NCBI RefSeq assembly: GCF_013204795.1
Contig: NZ_JABMKW010000016.1
Span: 682,001-746,000, forward strand
Reading direction: 5' to 3'
Source of the DNA: Pedobacter panaciterrae
GTDB taxonomy: Bacteria; Bacteroidota; Bacteroidia; Sphingobacteriales; Sphingobacteriaceae
Length of the DNA stretch: 64,000 nucleotides
Both the position numbers and the translations under genes were made by a program. Each line of letters begins with the position of its first letter. The stretch's first letter is position 1. Below the pieces are notes generated by a model, which was given only the letters and a program-made list of their open reading frames with translations, did not search any database and was not told where the DNA came from. Positions 35,582-44,956 of this stretch are shown here, piece after piece.

Positions 35582-36625
35582 ATGAAATTATCTCATCTAG
35601 CAGGGATGCTTTTAGTCGGAATGGCTTCAATTGGTGTATTTATAAGCTGCACCTCGGACGTTAAAAAGGCCAATGGCCAAACAAAAAATGCTCCTGGAGA
35701 TTCGACAGCAACCGAAACAAAAGAAGATTTGCGGGGACCGATTGACACTGCAAAGTATGATGCAATTATGGCAAAGTTAGCCAATGGTGATACCACTGGT
35801 AAATGGCCGGTTAAAAAACAACCATACCCACTTGCAGGTGCTATACTTCCATTTAAACGTATTGTTGTTTATTATGGAAATTTACACTCTAAAAAAATGG
35901 GTGCCCTGGGCGAATATGCTCCAAAAGAGATGTGGAAAAGATTGGATGCTGAAGTTAAACATTGGGAAAAAGTTGATCCTACTACTCCCGTACAGCCAGG
36001 TTTACATTACATTGCTGCTGTAGCAAGTGGTACGCCGGGCAGAGATGGGAAGTACATTAACCGTATGGCCAACTCACAGATTGACTCTGTATTAAGCATT
36101 GCTAAAATGCGTCCTAATACTATTGTATTTCTAGATTTACAGGTAGCACTAAGCAACATCAAGGCTGAATTGCCGCATATAGAAAAATACTTACAATTAC
36201 CATTTGTGCATCTAGGTATAGATCCTGAGTTTTCTATGAAAGATGGTTCGCTTCCAGGTAAAAAAATCGGAACTTACGATGCTGCCGATATCAACTATGT
36301 TTCTCAGTATTTAACTAATCTTGTAAAGAAATATAACTTGCCTCCAAAAGTATTTGTGGTTCACCGTTTCACAAAAAAGATGGTTACCAATTCTCAAAAC
36401 ATAAAACTTCGTCCGGAAGTTCAAATTGTAATGCATATGGACGGATGGGGTGAGCCAGAACTTAAAAAAGGAACTTACCGTCACTTTATTTTCTCTGAGC
36501 CTGTTCAGTTTACGGGCTTCAAATTGTTCTATAAAAATGATTTGAAAAAAGATCCTAAGCGCTTAATGACTCCAGAGGAATTGATGAAATTGAAACCAGT
36601 TCCGGTTTACATTCAATACCAGTAA
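35582..36625 (+). CDS. Uncharacterised lipoprotein, possible TIM-barrel-like enzyme
   Basis: This 347-residue protein has a lipoprotein signal with lipobox FISC (Cys23) and a low-complexity linker to about residue 60. The body, RIVVYYGNLHSKKMGALGE, then NTIVFLDLQV, FVHLGIDPEF, PPKVFVVHRFT and VQIVMHMDGWGEP, has regularly spaced strand-end acidic and histidine residues like a TIM barrel. I recall similar uncharacterised proteins in Actinobacteria, but cannot name a family with certainty. It diverges from the heme receptor gene and ends at a strong bidirectional terminator, so it is a single-gene unit. Catalytic function is not established. Confidence 0.6.
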   Translation: MKLSHLAGMLLVGMASIGVFISCTSDVKKANGQTKNAPGDSTATETKEDLRGPIDTAKYDAIMAKLANGDTTGKWPVKKQPYPLAGAILPFKRIVVYYGNLHSKKMGALGEYAPKEMWKRLDAEVKHWEKVDPTTPVQPGLHYIAAVASGTPGRDGKYINRMANSQIDSVLSIAKMRPNTIVFLDLQVALSNIKAELPHIEKYLQLPFVHLGIDPEFSMKDGSLPGKKIGTYDAADINYVSQYLTNLVKKYNLPPKVFVVHRFTKKMVTNSQNIKLRPEVQIVMHMDGWGEPELKKGTYRHFIFSEPVQFTGFKLFYKNDLKKDPKRLMTPEELMKLKPVPVYIQYQ

Positions 36626-36644
36626 ACTGTGCAAAGATTTAATT

Positions 36645-36670
36645 AAAAGGGAGCAGTTGCTCCCTTTTTT
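36645..36670. terminator. Bidirectional intrinsic terminator
   Basis: AAAAGGGAGCA (36645-36655) pairs with TGCTCCCTTTT (36658-36668) across a 2-nt gap, with flanking A and T runs on both sides. It serves the uncharacterised lipoprotein gene on the plus strand and the DUF6702 gene on the minus strand. Confidence 0.88.
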
Positions 36671-36678
36671 ATTTAGGA

Positions 36679-37155
36679 TTAATAAGAAAACGCGACTGAT
36701 TTTTCCGGGTTATCAAGTTTGGTACTTTTTCGCTTTCCATTAACTGTAGCATGAATCATATTGATCTGTGAATCGTGCTGTTCAAACAGTATGTCGTTTT
36801 GAATCTCTAGCTTTTCGATGCTTTCTATTTTTTCACTTTCAAAATAGCACCATGCGGCATCCTCTTCAATTTGATATCCCAGGTACTTTAGCGTAAGCGA
36901 TTTATTATTAGCCTTAATCTGCAGGTGGCTTTTTATGTAATCGGAAATAAGCCCGTCTACCTGTTTACGATCTTTAGGCTTCAAAATATTGATACTTGTT
37001 TTATAACGCTTATCAAGCGCATTTTCAAAATCATCAAAAAATACACGCACACTTACCTGAACAGTTTTTGTTTTTTGATTATGATCTATCTCGGTCACGC
37101 TAACGTAAAACGGATGAAAAATATTTAACCAAAAAAATAAAATAAGTTGTAACAT
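36679..37155 (-). CDS. DUF6702 family exported protein
   Basis: This 158-residue protein has an N-terminal hydrophobic stretch (LQLILFFWLNI) followed by HPFYVSVTEIDHN, the start of DUF6702 as I recall. It contains VRVFFDDFENALDKRY and AAWCYFESEK. It is divergent from the HupE-like gene across 70 nt, and the pairing of DUF6702, HupE/UreJ and an M1 peptidase is one I associate with Bacteroidota. No enzymatic motif was found. A role in metal or envelope biology is only suggested by context. Confidence 0.7.
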   Translation of the reverse strand: MLQLILFFWLNIFHPFYVSVTEIDHNQKTKTVQVSVRVFFDDFENALDKRYKTSINILKPKDRKQVDGLISDYIKSHLQIKANNKSLTLKYLGYQIEEDAAWCYFESEKIESIEKLEIQNDILFEQHDSQINMIHATVNGKRKSTKLDNPEKSVAFSY

Positions 37156-37225
37156 TTTGTATAGGTAGATATAAAATAGAATATTTCTTGCTATTCTGTA
37201 TTCAAAATTACAACTTTAAACTATA

Positions 37226-37813
37226 ATGCAAGATTTCAATCTCTATTTTGATCTTGGCTGGCACCATATTTTAGACTGGAAAGGCTACGATCATATACTT
37301 TTCTTACTTGCTCTTTGTGGTGTATACACCCTCTCCGATTGGAAAAGAGTACTAATTTTGGTTACCGCATTTACCGTTGGCCACAGCATAACTTTAGCCC
37401 TAAGTGTGTTAAATGTTGTGCACGTAAACACCGCACTTATAGAATTTTTAATTCCGGTTACAATTATGATAACTGCGTTAGCCAACATCCTTAATAAAAA
37501 GCCCAAGCCCAAGGCCATAAGGTTAAAATATACATTAGCGCTCATCTTTGGACTAATACATGGCATGGGTTTCTCAAATTACTTAAAAAGTCTGCTTGGC
37601 AAAACTACCAACATCGTTGTAGAGTTACTTGCCTTTAACCTTGGGCTGGAATTTGGGCAGATACTAATCGTTTTCGGTGTACTCATACTTTCATTTATCC
37701 TTATTATGATCGTAAAAATTAAGCGGTGGGACTGGAATTTCTTCCTTTCATCCGCTATATTTGGTATATCATTTGTAATGGCCGCCGAGCGGTTACCTGC
37801 AATCCTTAACTAA
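37226..37813 (+). CDS. HupE/UreJ-like membrane protein
   Basis: This 195-residue protein has six predicted membrane helices with the family's histidine motifs: WHHILDWKGYDHILFLLALC near the start, FTVGHSITLAL, and LIFGLIHGMGFSNYLKSLLG. HupE and UreJ are tied to nickel uptake for hydrogenase and urease in Proteobacteria, but no such enzyme is in this window, so the metal is unproven. It is followed 4 nt later by the M1 peptidase gene. Confidence 0.85.
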   Translation: MQDFNLYFDLGWHHILDWKGYDHILFLLALCGVYTLSDWKRVLILVTAFTVGHSITLALSVLNVVHVNTALIEFLIPVTIMITALANILNKKPKPKAIRLKYTLALIFGLIHGMGFSNYLKSLLGKTTNIVVELLAFNLGLEFGQILIVFGVLILSFILIMIVKIKRWDWNFFLSSAIFGISFVMAAERLPAILN

Positions 37814-37817
37814 CAAA

Positions 37818-40133
37818 ATGAAGAAACCGTTACTTCTAACTGCCGCATTGTTTTTCAATGTCGGTATATACGCACAATCATTAAATAATCCGGGTTCAAA
37901 CCACGGTAATAAATTTGAACAGCTAGGCACAATCCTTTCTGATCCGAACTATTACCGCTCTGCATCTGGCGCACCCGGCCCTGCATATTGGCAGCAAAGG
38001 GCAGATTATGAGATTAATGCAGAACTGGATGAAAAGAACCTGCGTTTAAATGGATCTGAAACGATCACTTATTATAATAATTCGCCAGATCCTTTAAGTT
38101 ATTTGTGGGTTCAGCTTGACGAGAATCAGAACAAAGCTACAAGCGACAATAAGCTTACACAAACCAGCAAAATAAAAGAGAAGATGACATTAGATGACTT
38201 CTCTGATATTATTGGCCGCGATGATGATCTTGGTGTTAAGGTCATTAAAATTACCGATGAGAAGGGCACTCCTCTTCCCTACGTGATTAACAACACCATG
38301 TTACGGATTGATTTGCCTGTCGTGCTTAAACCTAAGGAAAAGTATAAATTAAAAATAACGTGGAATTACAACATCTCTGATCGTAAGATTGTACATGGAA
38401 GAGGTGGATATGAGTATTTTCCTCAAGACGACAATTATTTGTTTACCATTACACAATGGTTTCCGCGCATGGCTGTTTATTCTGATTTCCAGGGATGGCA
38501 AAACAAGCAATTCGAGGGCAGAGGAGAGTTTGCCTTGGTTTTTGGAAACTACAAGGTGAACATGACTGTTCCGGCAGACCACATAGTTGGTGCAACAGGC
38601 GAATGCCAGAACTATCCACAGGTTTTAAGCGCAACCAGCTTAAGGAGATGGAATGAAGCACAAACAGCAAAAGCTCCTCTGGAAATTATAAATCTTAGTG
38701 AAGCAAAATCCGCTATTACAAAAAAGGCAACCGGGAAAAAGACATGGACTTATGTGGCCGAAAATGTAAGGGATTTTGCATGGGTATCTTCAAGAAGATT
38801 GGTTTGGGATGCTATGGCAACTTATATCGACGGAAAAAAAACAATGGCCATGTCTTATTATGGCCCCGAAGCTTACCCGATATACAGCAGGTATTCGACC
38901 AAGGTGGTTGCGCATACTTTAAAATCGTATTCTAAACACACCATTCCCTATCCATATCCTGTTGCAATATCTGTTGAAGCCTCCAATGCAATGGAATATC
39001 CTATGATTTGCTTTAATCATGGCCGTGCAGAAAAAGATGGTTCATACACGGAGTCACTTAAATATGGTGTAATCAGTGTAATTATTCATGAGGTGGGTCA
39101 TAATTTTTTCCCCATGATTGTAAACTCCGACGAAAGGCAATGGACCTGGATGGATGAGGGCCTAAATACTTTTTGCCAGTTTATGGCAGAGCAGGAATGG
39201 GACAATAATTATCCCTCTCAACGAGGACCAGCACATAAGATTGTAGACTACATGAAAATGCCGAAAGACCAGCTGGAGCCGATTATGACTAATTCCGAGA
39301 ACATTGTAAATTTTGGCCCTAATGCTTATGCTAAACCAGCCACAGCGCTAAACATTTTAAGAGAAACCATAATGGGCAGGGAGCTTTTTGATTATTCTTT
39401 TAAAGAGTATGCAAAGCGATGGGCATTTAAACACCCTACTCCTGCCGATTTGTTCAGAACAATGGAAGATGCCTCGGCAGTTGACCTTGACTGGTTTTGG
39501 AGAGGTTGGTTCTTTAGTACTGATCCCGTAGACATTTCATTGAACGAGGTGCGCTATTATCGCATGAACAGCATGAAACAAGCAGTTGAAAATGCAGAAA
39601 GCAAGAAAGCATATGAAAAAGACAACAAATATCTGGGCCGAGAACGCAATAAGGCCGAGGGTATAAAGTTTGCCATTGAGCAAGACACAAGTTTGCTTGA
39701 TTTTTATAATAAGTTTGATCGCTTTGAAGTAAGCAAAACGGCCGACGAGCAATTTCAAAACTATTATAACTCGTTAGGTGCTGAAGAGAAAAAAATCTAT
39801 GAGAGCAAAAAGAACTTTTACGAACTCGAATTCTCGAACCTAGGTGGTTTAGTGATGCCATTGATCATTGAATGGACGTTTAAGGATGGCAGTAAGGAAA
39901 CAGATAGAATTCCTGCCTATGTATGGAGAAAGAATGAAAACAAGATAACCAAAGTTTTTGCTAAGGATAAGGAAGTTGTTTCAGTACAGTTAGATCCAAA
40001 TAGAGAAACTGCCGATATTGATGAGAGCAATAACTCCTGGCCAAGAAAAAGCCAGTCTACCAGGTTTGAATTGTTTAAGGAGCAACAGATGCCTGCAACA
40101 AACCCAATGCAGCAATCTAAAAAACAGAATTAA
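37818..40133 (+). CDS. Secreted M1-family metallopeptidase
   Basis: This 771-residue protein has a signal peptide (MKKPLLLTAALFFNVGIYAQ). The zinc site is HEVGH (His424-His428), then 18 residues and the third ligand Glu (WTWMDE), as in M1 aminopeptidases. The substrate-binding GAMEN motif is altered to NAMEYP. An unusual C-terminal region of about 200 residues, rich in charged residues (NKYLGRERNKAEGIKF, ETADIDESNNSWPRK), follows. It probably trims peptides in the periplasm or outside the cell. It is downstream of the HupE-like gene by 4 nt and ends at an intrinsic terminator. Confidence 0.9.
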   Translation: MKKPLLLTAALFFNVGIYAQSLNNPGSNHGNKFEQLGTILSDPNYYRSASGAPGPAYWQQRADYEINAELDEKNLRLNGSETITYYNNSPDPLSYLWVQLDENQNKATSDNKLTQTSKIKEKMTLDDFSDIIGRDDDLGVKVIKITDEKGTPLPYVINNTMLRIDLPVVLKPKEKYKLKITWNYNISDRKIVHGRGGYEYFPQDDNYLFTITQWFPRMAVYSDFQGWQNKQFEGRGEFALVFGNYKVNMTVPADHIVGATGECQNYPQVLSATSLRRWNEAQTAKAPLEIINLSEAKSAITKKATGKKTWTYVAENVRDFAWVSSRRLVWDAMATYIDGKKTMAMSYYGPEAYPIYSRYSTKVVAHTLKSYSKHTIPYPYPVAISVEASNAMEYPMICFNHGRAEKDGSYTESLKYGVISVIIHEVGHNFFPMIVNSDERQWTWMDEGLNTFCQFMAEQEWDNNYPSQRGPAHKIVDYMKMPKDQLEPIMTNSENIVNFGPNAYAKPATALNILRETIMGRELFDYSFKEYAKRWAFKHPTPADLFRTMEDASAVDLDWFWRGWFFSTDPVDISLNEVRYYRMNSMKQAVENAESKKAYEKDNKYLGRERNKAEGIKFAIEQDTSLLDFYNKFDRFEVSKTADEQFQNYYNSLGAEEKKIYESKKNFYELEFSNLGGLVMPLIIEWTFKDGSKETDRIPAYVWRKNENKITKVFAKDKEVVSVQLDPNRETADIDESNNSWPRKSQSTRFELFKEQQMPATNPMQQSKKQN

Positions 40134-40135
40134 TT

Positions 40136-40161
40136 AAAAAGCCATCTTTCGATGGCTTTTT
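40136..40161 (+). terminator. Intrinsic terminator after the M1 peptidase gene
   Basis: AAAAAGCCATC (40136-40146) pairs perfectly with GATGGCTTTTT (40151-40161) across the tetraloop TTTC. It also fits the minus-strand S74-like gene ending at 40187. Confidence 0.9.
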
Positions 40162-40186
40162 CAAAGATACTAAAACAAAAAACTAC

Positions 40187-40624
40187 CTATTTAGACTTCT
40201 CTTTCAAGAGGTTTAATTCTTTTTTGAGCAGCTCAATTTCTGCCTGCTGCTCTTTAATAGCTGCCACGAGTACAGGAATCAGATTTTCTGATTGCACTTC
40301 GCTATATCTTGCAACTTTTGAATTGTTCTTACCCTGGTTGTACATTTTAGTAGCCTCATAAACCATAGCTGGGTATTCTGATTGTACGTTACTGGCGAGG
40401 AAGCCGTATTGCTCGCCAGCTGGTAATTTAAGATGTTTGTACTTCTGTACATCGTATTTAAAAGTTACGGGTTGCAGGTTTTTTAAGTGTTCAGTAGAAT
40501 TAGAAATCTTATCTACGTTTACTTTTAACTCTTGCTCCTCAATTTTTTGTGCATTTACTGAAAATGCAGCTGCGCTTAATAAAATGCCTAATACGGCACC
40601 TTTTGATACTAAAGGATATCTCAT
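40187..40624 (-). CDS. Stand-alone S74 (tail-fibre chaperone)-like exported protein
   Basis: This 145-residue protein has a signal peptide (GAVLGILLSAAAFSVNAQ) and then a region like the Peptidase S74/tail-spike chaperone domain (LKNLQPVTFKYDV, EQYGFLASNVQSEYPAMV, NLIPVLVAAIKEQQAEIELL) ending in a coiled coil. It lacks the usual SDxRLKxNI start that carries the self-cleavage site (here NVDKISNSTEHLKNL), and any fibre domain to fold. It probably acts as a trimerising surface or periplasmic protein rather than a processed chaperone, which is inference. Confidence 0.7.
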   Translation of the reverse strand: MRYPLVSKGAVLGILLSAAAFSVNAQKIEEQELKVNVDKISNSTEHLKNLQPVTFKYDVQKYKHLKLPAGEQYGFLASNVQSEYPAMVYEATKMYNQGKNNSKVARYSEVQSENLIPVLVAAIKEQQAEIELLKKELNLLKEKSK

Positions 40625-40675
40625 AAAATAAAATTATTGTGTAATATTTGAATCTTAATTGTAGTGTATTTACAA

Positions 40676-40975
40676 TCAGATTTCAGGAGGGGGGTATGGT
40701 AGCGAAATAACCGAGGTAACCGTAGGCGATACAAAGCTATAATTAACCTTTTTTGAGGTTAAGGTATGCGCCAGATCTACAATTGGCTGATGAATAAAAA
40801 CATCATCCGTAAGCTCCAGATTTTTTAATTCTTTCTCTTCCTCTGAGTTCTCAGAGTCTTGATCAGTATGATGGATCGATACTGTTTGTTTATGGTCGGT
40901 TACAGTAAATAACGACACATGCTTTACCAGCAAAAATGAAAGTAAAATAAGAATGCCCGTTAATTTTTTCAACAT
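40676..40975 (-). CDS. Small exported hypothetical protein
   Basis: This 99-residue protein has an N-terminal signal peptide (LTGILILLSFLLVKHVSLF) and an acidic middle (QDSENSEEEKELKNLEL). It ends in PYPPPEI. I do not recognise a family. It is monocistronic, between the S74-like gene and parC, with no sign of overlap. The size and clean ends suggest a real gene. Confidence 0.5.
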   Translation of the reverse strand: MLKKLTGILILLSFLLVKHVSLFTVTDHKQTVSIHHTDQDSENSEEEKELKNLELTDDVFIHQPIVDLAHTLTSKKVNYSFVSPTVTSVISLPYPPPEI

Positions 40976-41112
40976 AAACCTAAGTAGTATCTATCCTTTA
41001 ATTGTGATGTGTAATCTGACAAATATATTTATCTTATTCAAAATCCGGCAATGCTTAGCCAGAAAATGACAAAAATTTAATGATCAAAATAACGAAGATC
41101 AGGACATTAAGA

Positions 41113-44100
41113 CTAAAACAAGCCTAACTGCCCCTTATCGTCAATTTCTATATCGTCAGGGTTAGTGATCTCAAACTTAATTTCTTTTGCCGGAATATCT
41201 TTCTCATCCTTCTTTGTCTCTGGGGTTTCTTTAGCCATAGGTTTCGGCTGAGCTTTAGGCTCTTCTTTACCTTCAGGCTTGGCCTTTGATTCTTTTTCTG
41301 GCGTTTTAGGTGTTCCCCACGCTTTTTTTGGTTTTCCCTCTGCCGCCTCCTCAGATGGCTTTTCTTCAACCTTTTCTACAGGTTCTTCTTTTGAAACAGG
41401 TTTTGGTTCCTTGGCGACAACAAAAGGCTTTTTCGCAACAGGTGATGCCTCCTCTTGTTCGACTTCAGGTTCTTCCGAAACAGCTTCCGGCTCTTCCGGC
41501 TCGACATTGCTTTCCTCTACTTCCTGGATATTTTCCTCTTCCCCACTTGTAGCTACATCCGCTGTTGTTTCAGAAGTTTCTCCTTCAGCTTGCTCTTCAT
41601 TAGCAGACGCATCTGGAATACTGACCTTGCTTTCCAGAACTAATTCCAGTTCTTCATGATTAGAAATACTCACATTTTTTACGTCATGTTGAGTGATCCT
41701 GTTTCCGTTAGCCTTTATACCCTTTACATCAATAAACTCTGCTAACACTATTTCTAATGTTTCCGGGATTTGCGTTTTACCTTTAAGTACATCAACCGTT
41801 AATACTGCTTCTGGATTGCTGGTCAGGTAAAGGAATCTCGAACCATTCTCTTCACTAATCAGAGTACCTTTTTTACCTACGGCAATTGATTCAAATACAA
41901 ATCTCTTTATGAAATAATTTTTAGCTTTCCCCTCGTATTGTACAACAGTAAATGGTTTTTCAGGATCAAATTTCTGGATCAGTATCAGATCTGCATCAAA
42001 GTGATTGCTCAATTCGAATGTACTCAGCTCATACCATCCCTCTTTATGAACCTGTAATATTTTATCATCACCATCGAATTCACCAAGGTATTTCCCTCTT
42101 CCATCAACATTAAGTCTTCTAAGCAAATCGTCATACCATATCTTAAGGCCGGAAAGTGTTGATACTCCTTTTGTTTTTAACAGGATCTTTTTGATAGGAT
42201 ACTTAGATACAATATTACCCTGAGAGGCACGCCCTTTAATCGCTATTTCAGCATAATCAAGGTCAAATTGAAGTTTCTTAAGTTTAGTGTGTGGTTTTAA
42301 CTGAACCGTAATCACTTCAGCTTCTCCATTTGGGTTGGCTGTAAAATACAATACTTTAGAACCTTTACTTCCTTTGGTAAGGTCATATTCCTTATCGCGG
42401 GTTACACCAACTACAGCGAAACGTTTAATGTACGAAACGCCGCTGGCCCCATCTTTATAAACCATGTTATAGATGGTCCGTTCATCACCCTTTTTAAACA
42501 CCTGTGCATGCAGAATTCCTTTACCAACAAAGGTTTTATCTGCCACCTTGGTGATGATACATTTACCATCTTCTCTGAAGACGATTATTTCATCAATATC
42601 GGAACAATCTGCAACAAATTCATCCTTACGCAAACCAGTACCCACAAAACCATCTTCACGGTTCAGGTATAGTTTTACATTGGCTAAAGCCACTTTAGAT
42701 GCCTCTACCCTATCGAATAAACGAATCTCTGTTTTACGCTCTTTACCTTTACCATACTTATCTCTAAGTTTCTGGAACCAGGCAATGGTATAATCTGTTA
42801 GGTGACGAAGGTGATTTTTTACAACTTTGATCTCATCAGCTAAAGCTTTCATCTGATCATCCGCCTTTTTAACGTCAAAGCGGGTAATGCTACTCATTGG
42901 TTTATCAATAAGTTTTTTGAAATCTTCCGGCTGAATCTCCCTATACAAATCGGGTTTGAATGGTTCGAATAAAAGATTCAATACCTCAACAACCGTTTCA
43001 AAATTACCAGAATTCTCATAGTCCGCATTTTTGTACATGCCCTCCTGAATAAAGATCTTTAGTAGTGAGCTAAAGAATATTCTTTCCTGCAATTCATGCA
43101 ACTTAATTTCCAATTCTTGTTTTAACAGGTTCTTGGTATTATGAGTATTCTCGATAAGGATATCATTAACACTCAAAAACTGAGGTTTATCATCCTTGAT
43201 AACACAAGTATTTGGAGATATAGAAACTTCGCATGAAGTGAAAGCATACAACGCGTCAATAGTTACATCAGGTGAGATACCAGGAGCAAGATGGATGACA
43301 ATCTCTACATTCTGTGCCGTATTGTCTTCAATTTTCTTAATCTTGATCTTACCCTTATCGTTAGCAGATAATATGCTATCGATTACAGAACCTGTTGTTG
43401 TGCTGTATGGTATTTCGGTTATTACGAGGGTCTTCTTATCTTTTTCTGTAATTTTTGCTCTTACCCTGATTTTACCTCCGCGCATACCTTCGTTATACGC
43501 CGAGAAATCGGCCATACCGCCAGTAAAGAAATCAGGGAGAATATTTGGTCTGGTTCCTTTTAAAGATTCGATGGAAGCATCAATCAGTTCCAGAAAATTA
43601 TGAGGCATAACCTTGGTAGCCAAACCTACCGCAATACCTTCTGCCCCCTGGGCCAATAGCAAAGGAAATTTAACCGGCAAAGTAATGGGTTCGTTGTTAC
43701 GTCCATCGTAACTCAATTGCCAAACGGTAGTATCTGGATTAAACACTACTTCGTTTGCAAATTTAGACAAGCGCGCTTCGATATAACGGGCCGCAGCGGC
43801 ACTGTCGCCAGTTACCGGATCACCCCAGTTACCCTGGCAATCTATCAGCAGTTCCTTTTGACCAATTTGCACCATTGCATCGCCAATAGAAGCATCCCCA
43901 TGAGGGTGATATTTCATGGTATTTCCGATAACATTGGCAGCCTTATTAAAACGTCCATCATCCATCTCTCTTAAAGAGTGCATAATGCGTCGCTGAACCG
44001 GTTTTAAACCATCGTTGATGTGTGGAACCGCGCGATCAAGAATTACGTAAGAGGCATAATCGAGGAACCAGTTCTCATAAAGCCCGTTGATAGGGATTAC

Positions 44101-44151
44101 AGTATGTGTACTTTCTTCGTTTATGTTGTTTTCTATTTCGTCGCTCATCAA
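41113..44151 (-). CDS. parC: DNA topoisomerase IV subunit A
   Basis: This 1012-residue protein has the type IIA cleavage core: DRAVPHINDGLKPVQRRI (39-56), YHPHGDASIGDAMV (81-94) and catalytic Tyr123 in AARYIEARLSKFA. The C-terminal beta-propeller region follows to about residue 848. An unusual tail of about 164 residues is rich in Glu, Pro, Lys and Ala and ends in QLGLF, a good match to the sliding-clamp-binding consensus QL[SD]LF. It relaxes and decatenates DNA with ParE, whose gene is about 11 kb away on the same strand. Confidence 0.93.
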   Translation of the reverse strand: MMSDEIENNINEESTHTVIPINGLYENWFLDYASYVILDRAVPHINDGLKPVQRRIMHSLREMDDGRFNKAANVIGNTMKYHPHGDASIGDAMVQIGQKELLIDCQGNWGDPVTGDSAAAARYIEARLSKFANEVVFNPDTTVWQLSYDGRNNEPITLPVKFPLLLAQGAEGIAVGLATKVMPHNFLELIDASIESLKGTRPNILPDFFTGGMADFSAYNEGMRGGKIRVRAKITEKDKKTLVITEIPYSTTTGSVIDSILSANDKGKIKIKKIEDNTAQNVEIVIHLAPGISPDVTIDALYAFTSCEVSISPNTCVIKDDKPQFLSVNDILIENTHNTKNLLKQELEIKLHELQERIFFSSLLKIFIQEGMYKNADYENSGNFETVVEVLNLLFEPFKPDLYREIQPEDFKKLIDKPMSSITRFDVKKADDQMKALADEIKVVKNHLRHLTDYTIAWFQKLRDKYGKGKERKTEIRLFDRVEASKVALANVKLYLNREDGFVGTGLRKDEFVADCSDIDEIIVFREDGKCIITKVADKTFVGKGILHAQVFKKGDERTIYNMVYKDGASGVSYIKRFAVVGVTRDKEYDLTKGSKGSKVLYFTANPNGEAEVITVQLKPHTKLKKLQFDLDYAEIAIKGRASQGNIVSKYPIKKILLKTKGVSTLSGLKIWYDDLLRRLNVDGRGKYLGEFDGDDKILQVHKEGWYELSTFELSNHFDADLILIQKFDPEKPFTVVQYEGKAKNYFIKRFVFESIAVGKKGTLISEENGSRFLYLTSNPEAVLTVDVLKGKTQIPETLEIVLAEFIDVKGIKANGNRITQHDVKNVSISNHEELELVLESKVSIPDASANEEQAEGETSETTADVATSGEEENIQEVEESNVEPEEPEAVSEEPEVEQEEASPVAKKPFVVAKEPKPVSKEEPVEKVEEKPSEEAAEGKPKKAWGTPKTPEKESKAKPEGKEEPKAQPKPMAKETPETKKDEKDIPAKEIKFEITNPDDIEIDDKGQLGLF

Positions 44152-44297
44152 AAAAGGATTGGATTTTGTAAATATAAGGGTTGGAATGAAATATTAAGAA
44201 CAGAAGTTTTTAACAGTTCTTAGTTAATAACCTATCTTTTTCGGGTTAATGGACTAGATTTTCATAATTTTCGGGCATTATTTTATGAATTGATGTT

Positions 44298-44786
44298 TTA
44301 CCTTTCCAACCGCTCTTCAACAAACACAAAAGGCAATAGATTTTTAATCCCTTTTACTTTTATTATTTCGCCCCCTATACAGTAAAAAAGCACCTCAATT
44401 TCCTGCTTTTGCTTCTGTTCAAATTCGGCCATTACCTGCAAGCATGCACCGCACGAGGTAACAGGTTTCTGGATAACAAAATTACTGCTTTTTGCAGTAA
44501 TTGCCATAGCCTGAACAGCCGCTTCGGGGTAAGCAGCACCAACTGTAAACAGTGCAACGCGCTCTGCACAAAGCCCTGAAGGGTAGGCCACATTTTCCTG
44601 GTTACTACCAAGAACCAACTGCTTATTACTTAATTTTAAAGCTGCCCCAACCTTAAAATTCGAATAAGGTGAGTATGATGATTTCAATGCCTCTTCGGCC
44701 TTTAAACATAATTCCTGATCTGATGCACTTAGCTCATTTAAGGACTTAAAAGTTTGATAGCTAACAACAAAATTTTTCTGATCCAT
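44298..44786 (-). CDS. cdd: Cytidine deaminase
   Basis: This 162-residue protein starts at the ATG at 44786, where MDQKNF begins; a more upstream start at 44849 would add a poorly supported 21-residue leader. The zinc site is CAE (Cys73-Glu75, in SGLCAERVALF) with Cys112 and Cys115 (VTSCGACLQV), the tetrameric CDD pattern with a cysteine in place of histidine. It turns cytidine and deoxycytidine into uridine in the cytoplasm. It sits alone 146 nt upstream of parC. Confidence 0.93.
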   Translation of the reverse strand: MDQKNFVVSYQTFKSLNELSASDQELCLKAEEALKSSYSPYSNFKVGAALKLSNKQLVLGSNQENVAYPSGLCAERVALFTVGAAYPEAAVQAMAITAKSSNFVIQKPVTSCGACLQVMAEFEQKQKQEIEVLFYCIGGEIIKVKGIKNLLPFVFVEERLER

Positions 44787-44956
44787 ATTTAAACATACGT
44801 AATTTTCTAACAATAGATTAACAACAATTTTATCCCTTGATTTAAACAATTTAATTATTTAGATTGTAGATATAAGTAAGAAGCCTAATTTTGACGCCGA
44901 TGGCATGGTTTTAGTGCTGTAATCATAGATTTAAAACCCTATTAAACGCATTTCAA

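Noticed and set aside
41279..41659. 126-codon plus-strand frame, Ser-rich
   Set aside because: Antisense mirror of the low-complexity ParC tail; Glu codons read backwards give Ser/Phe.
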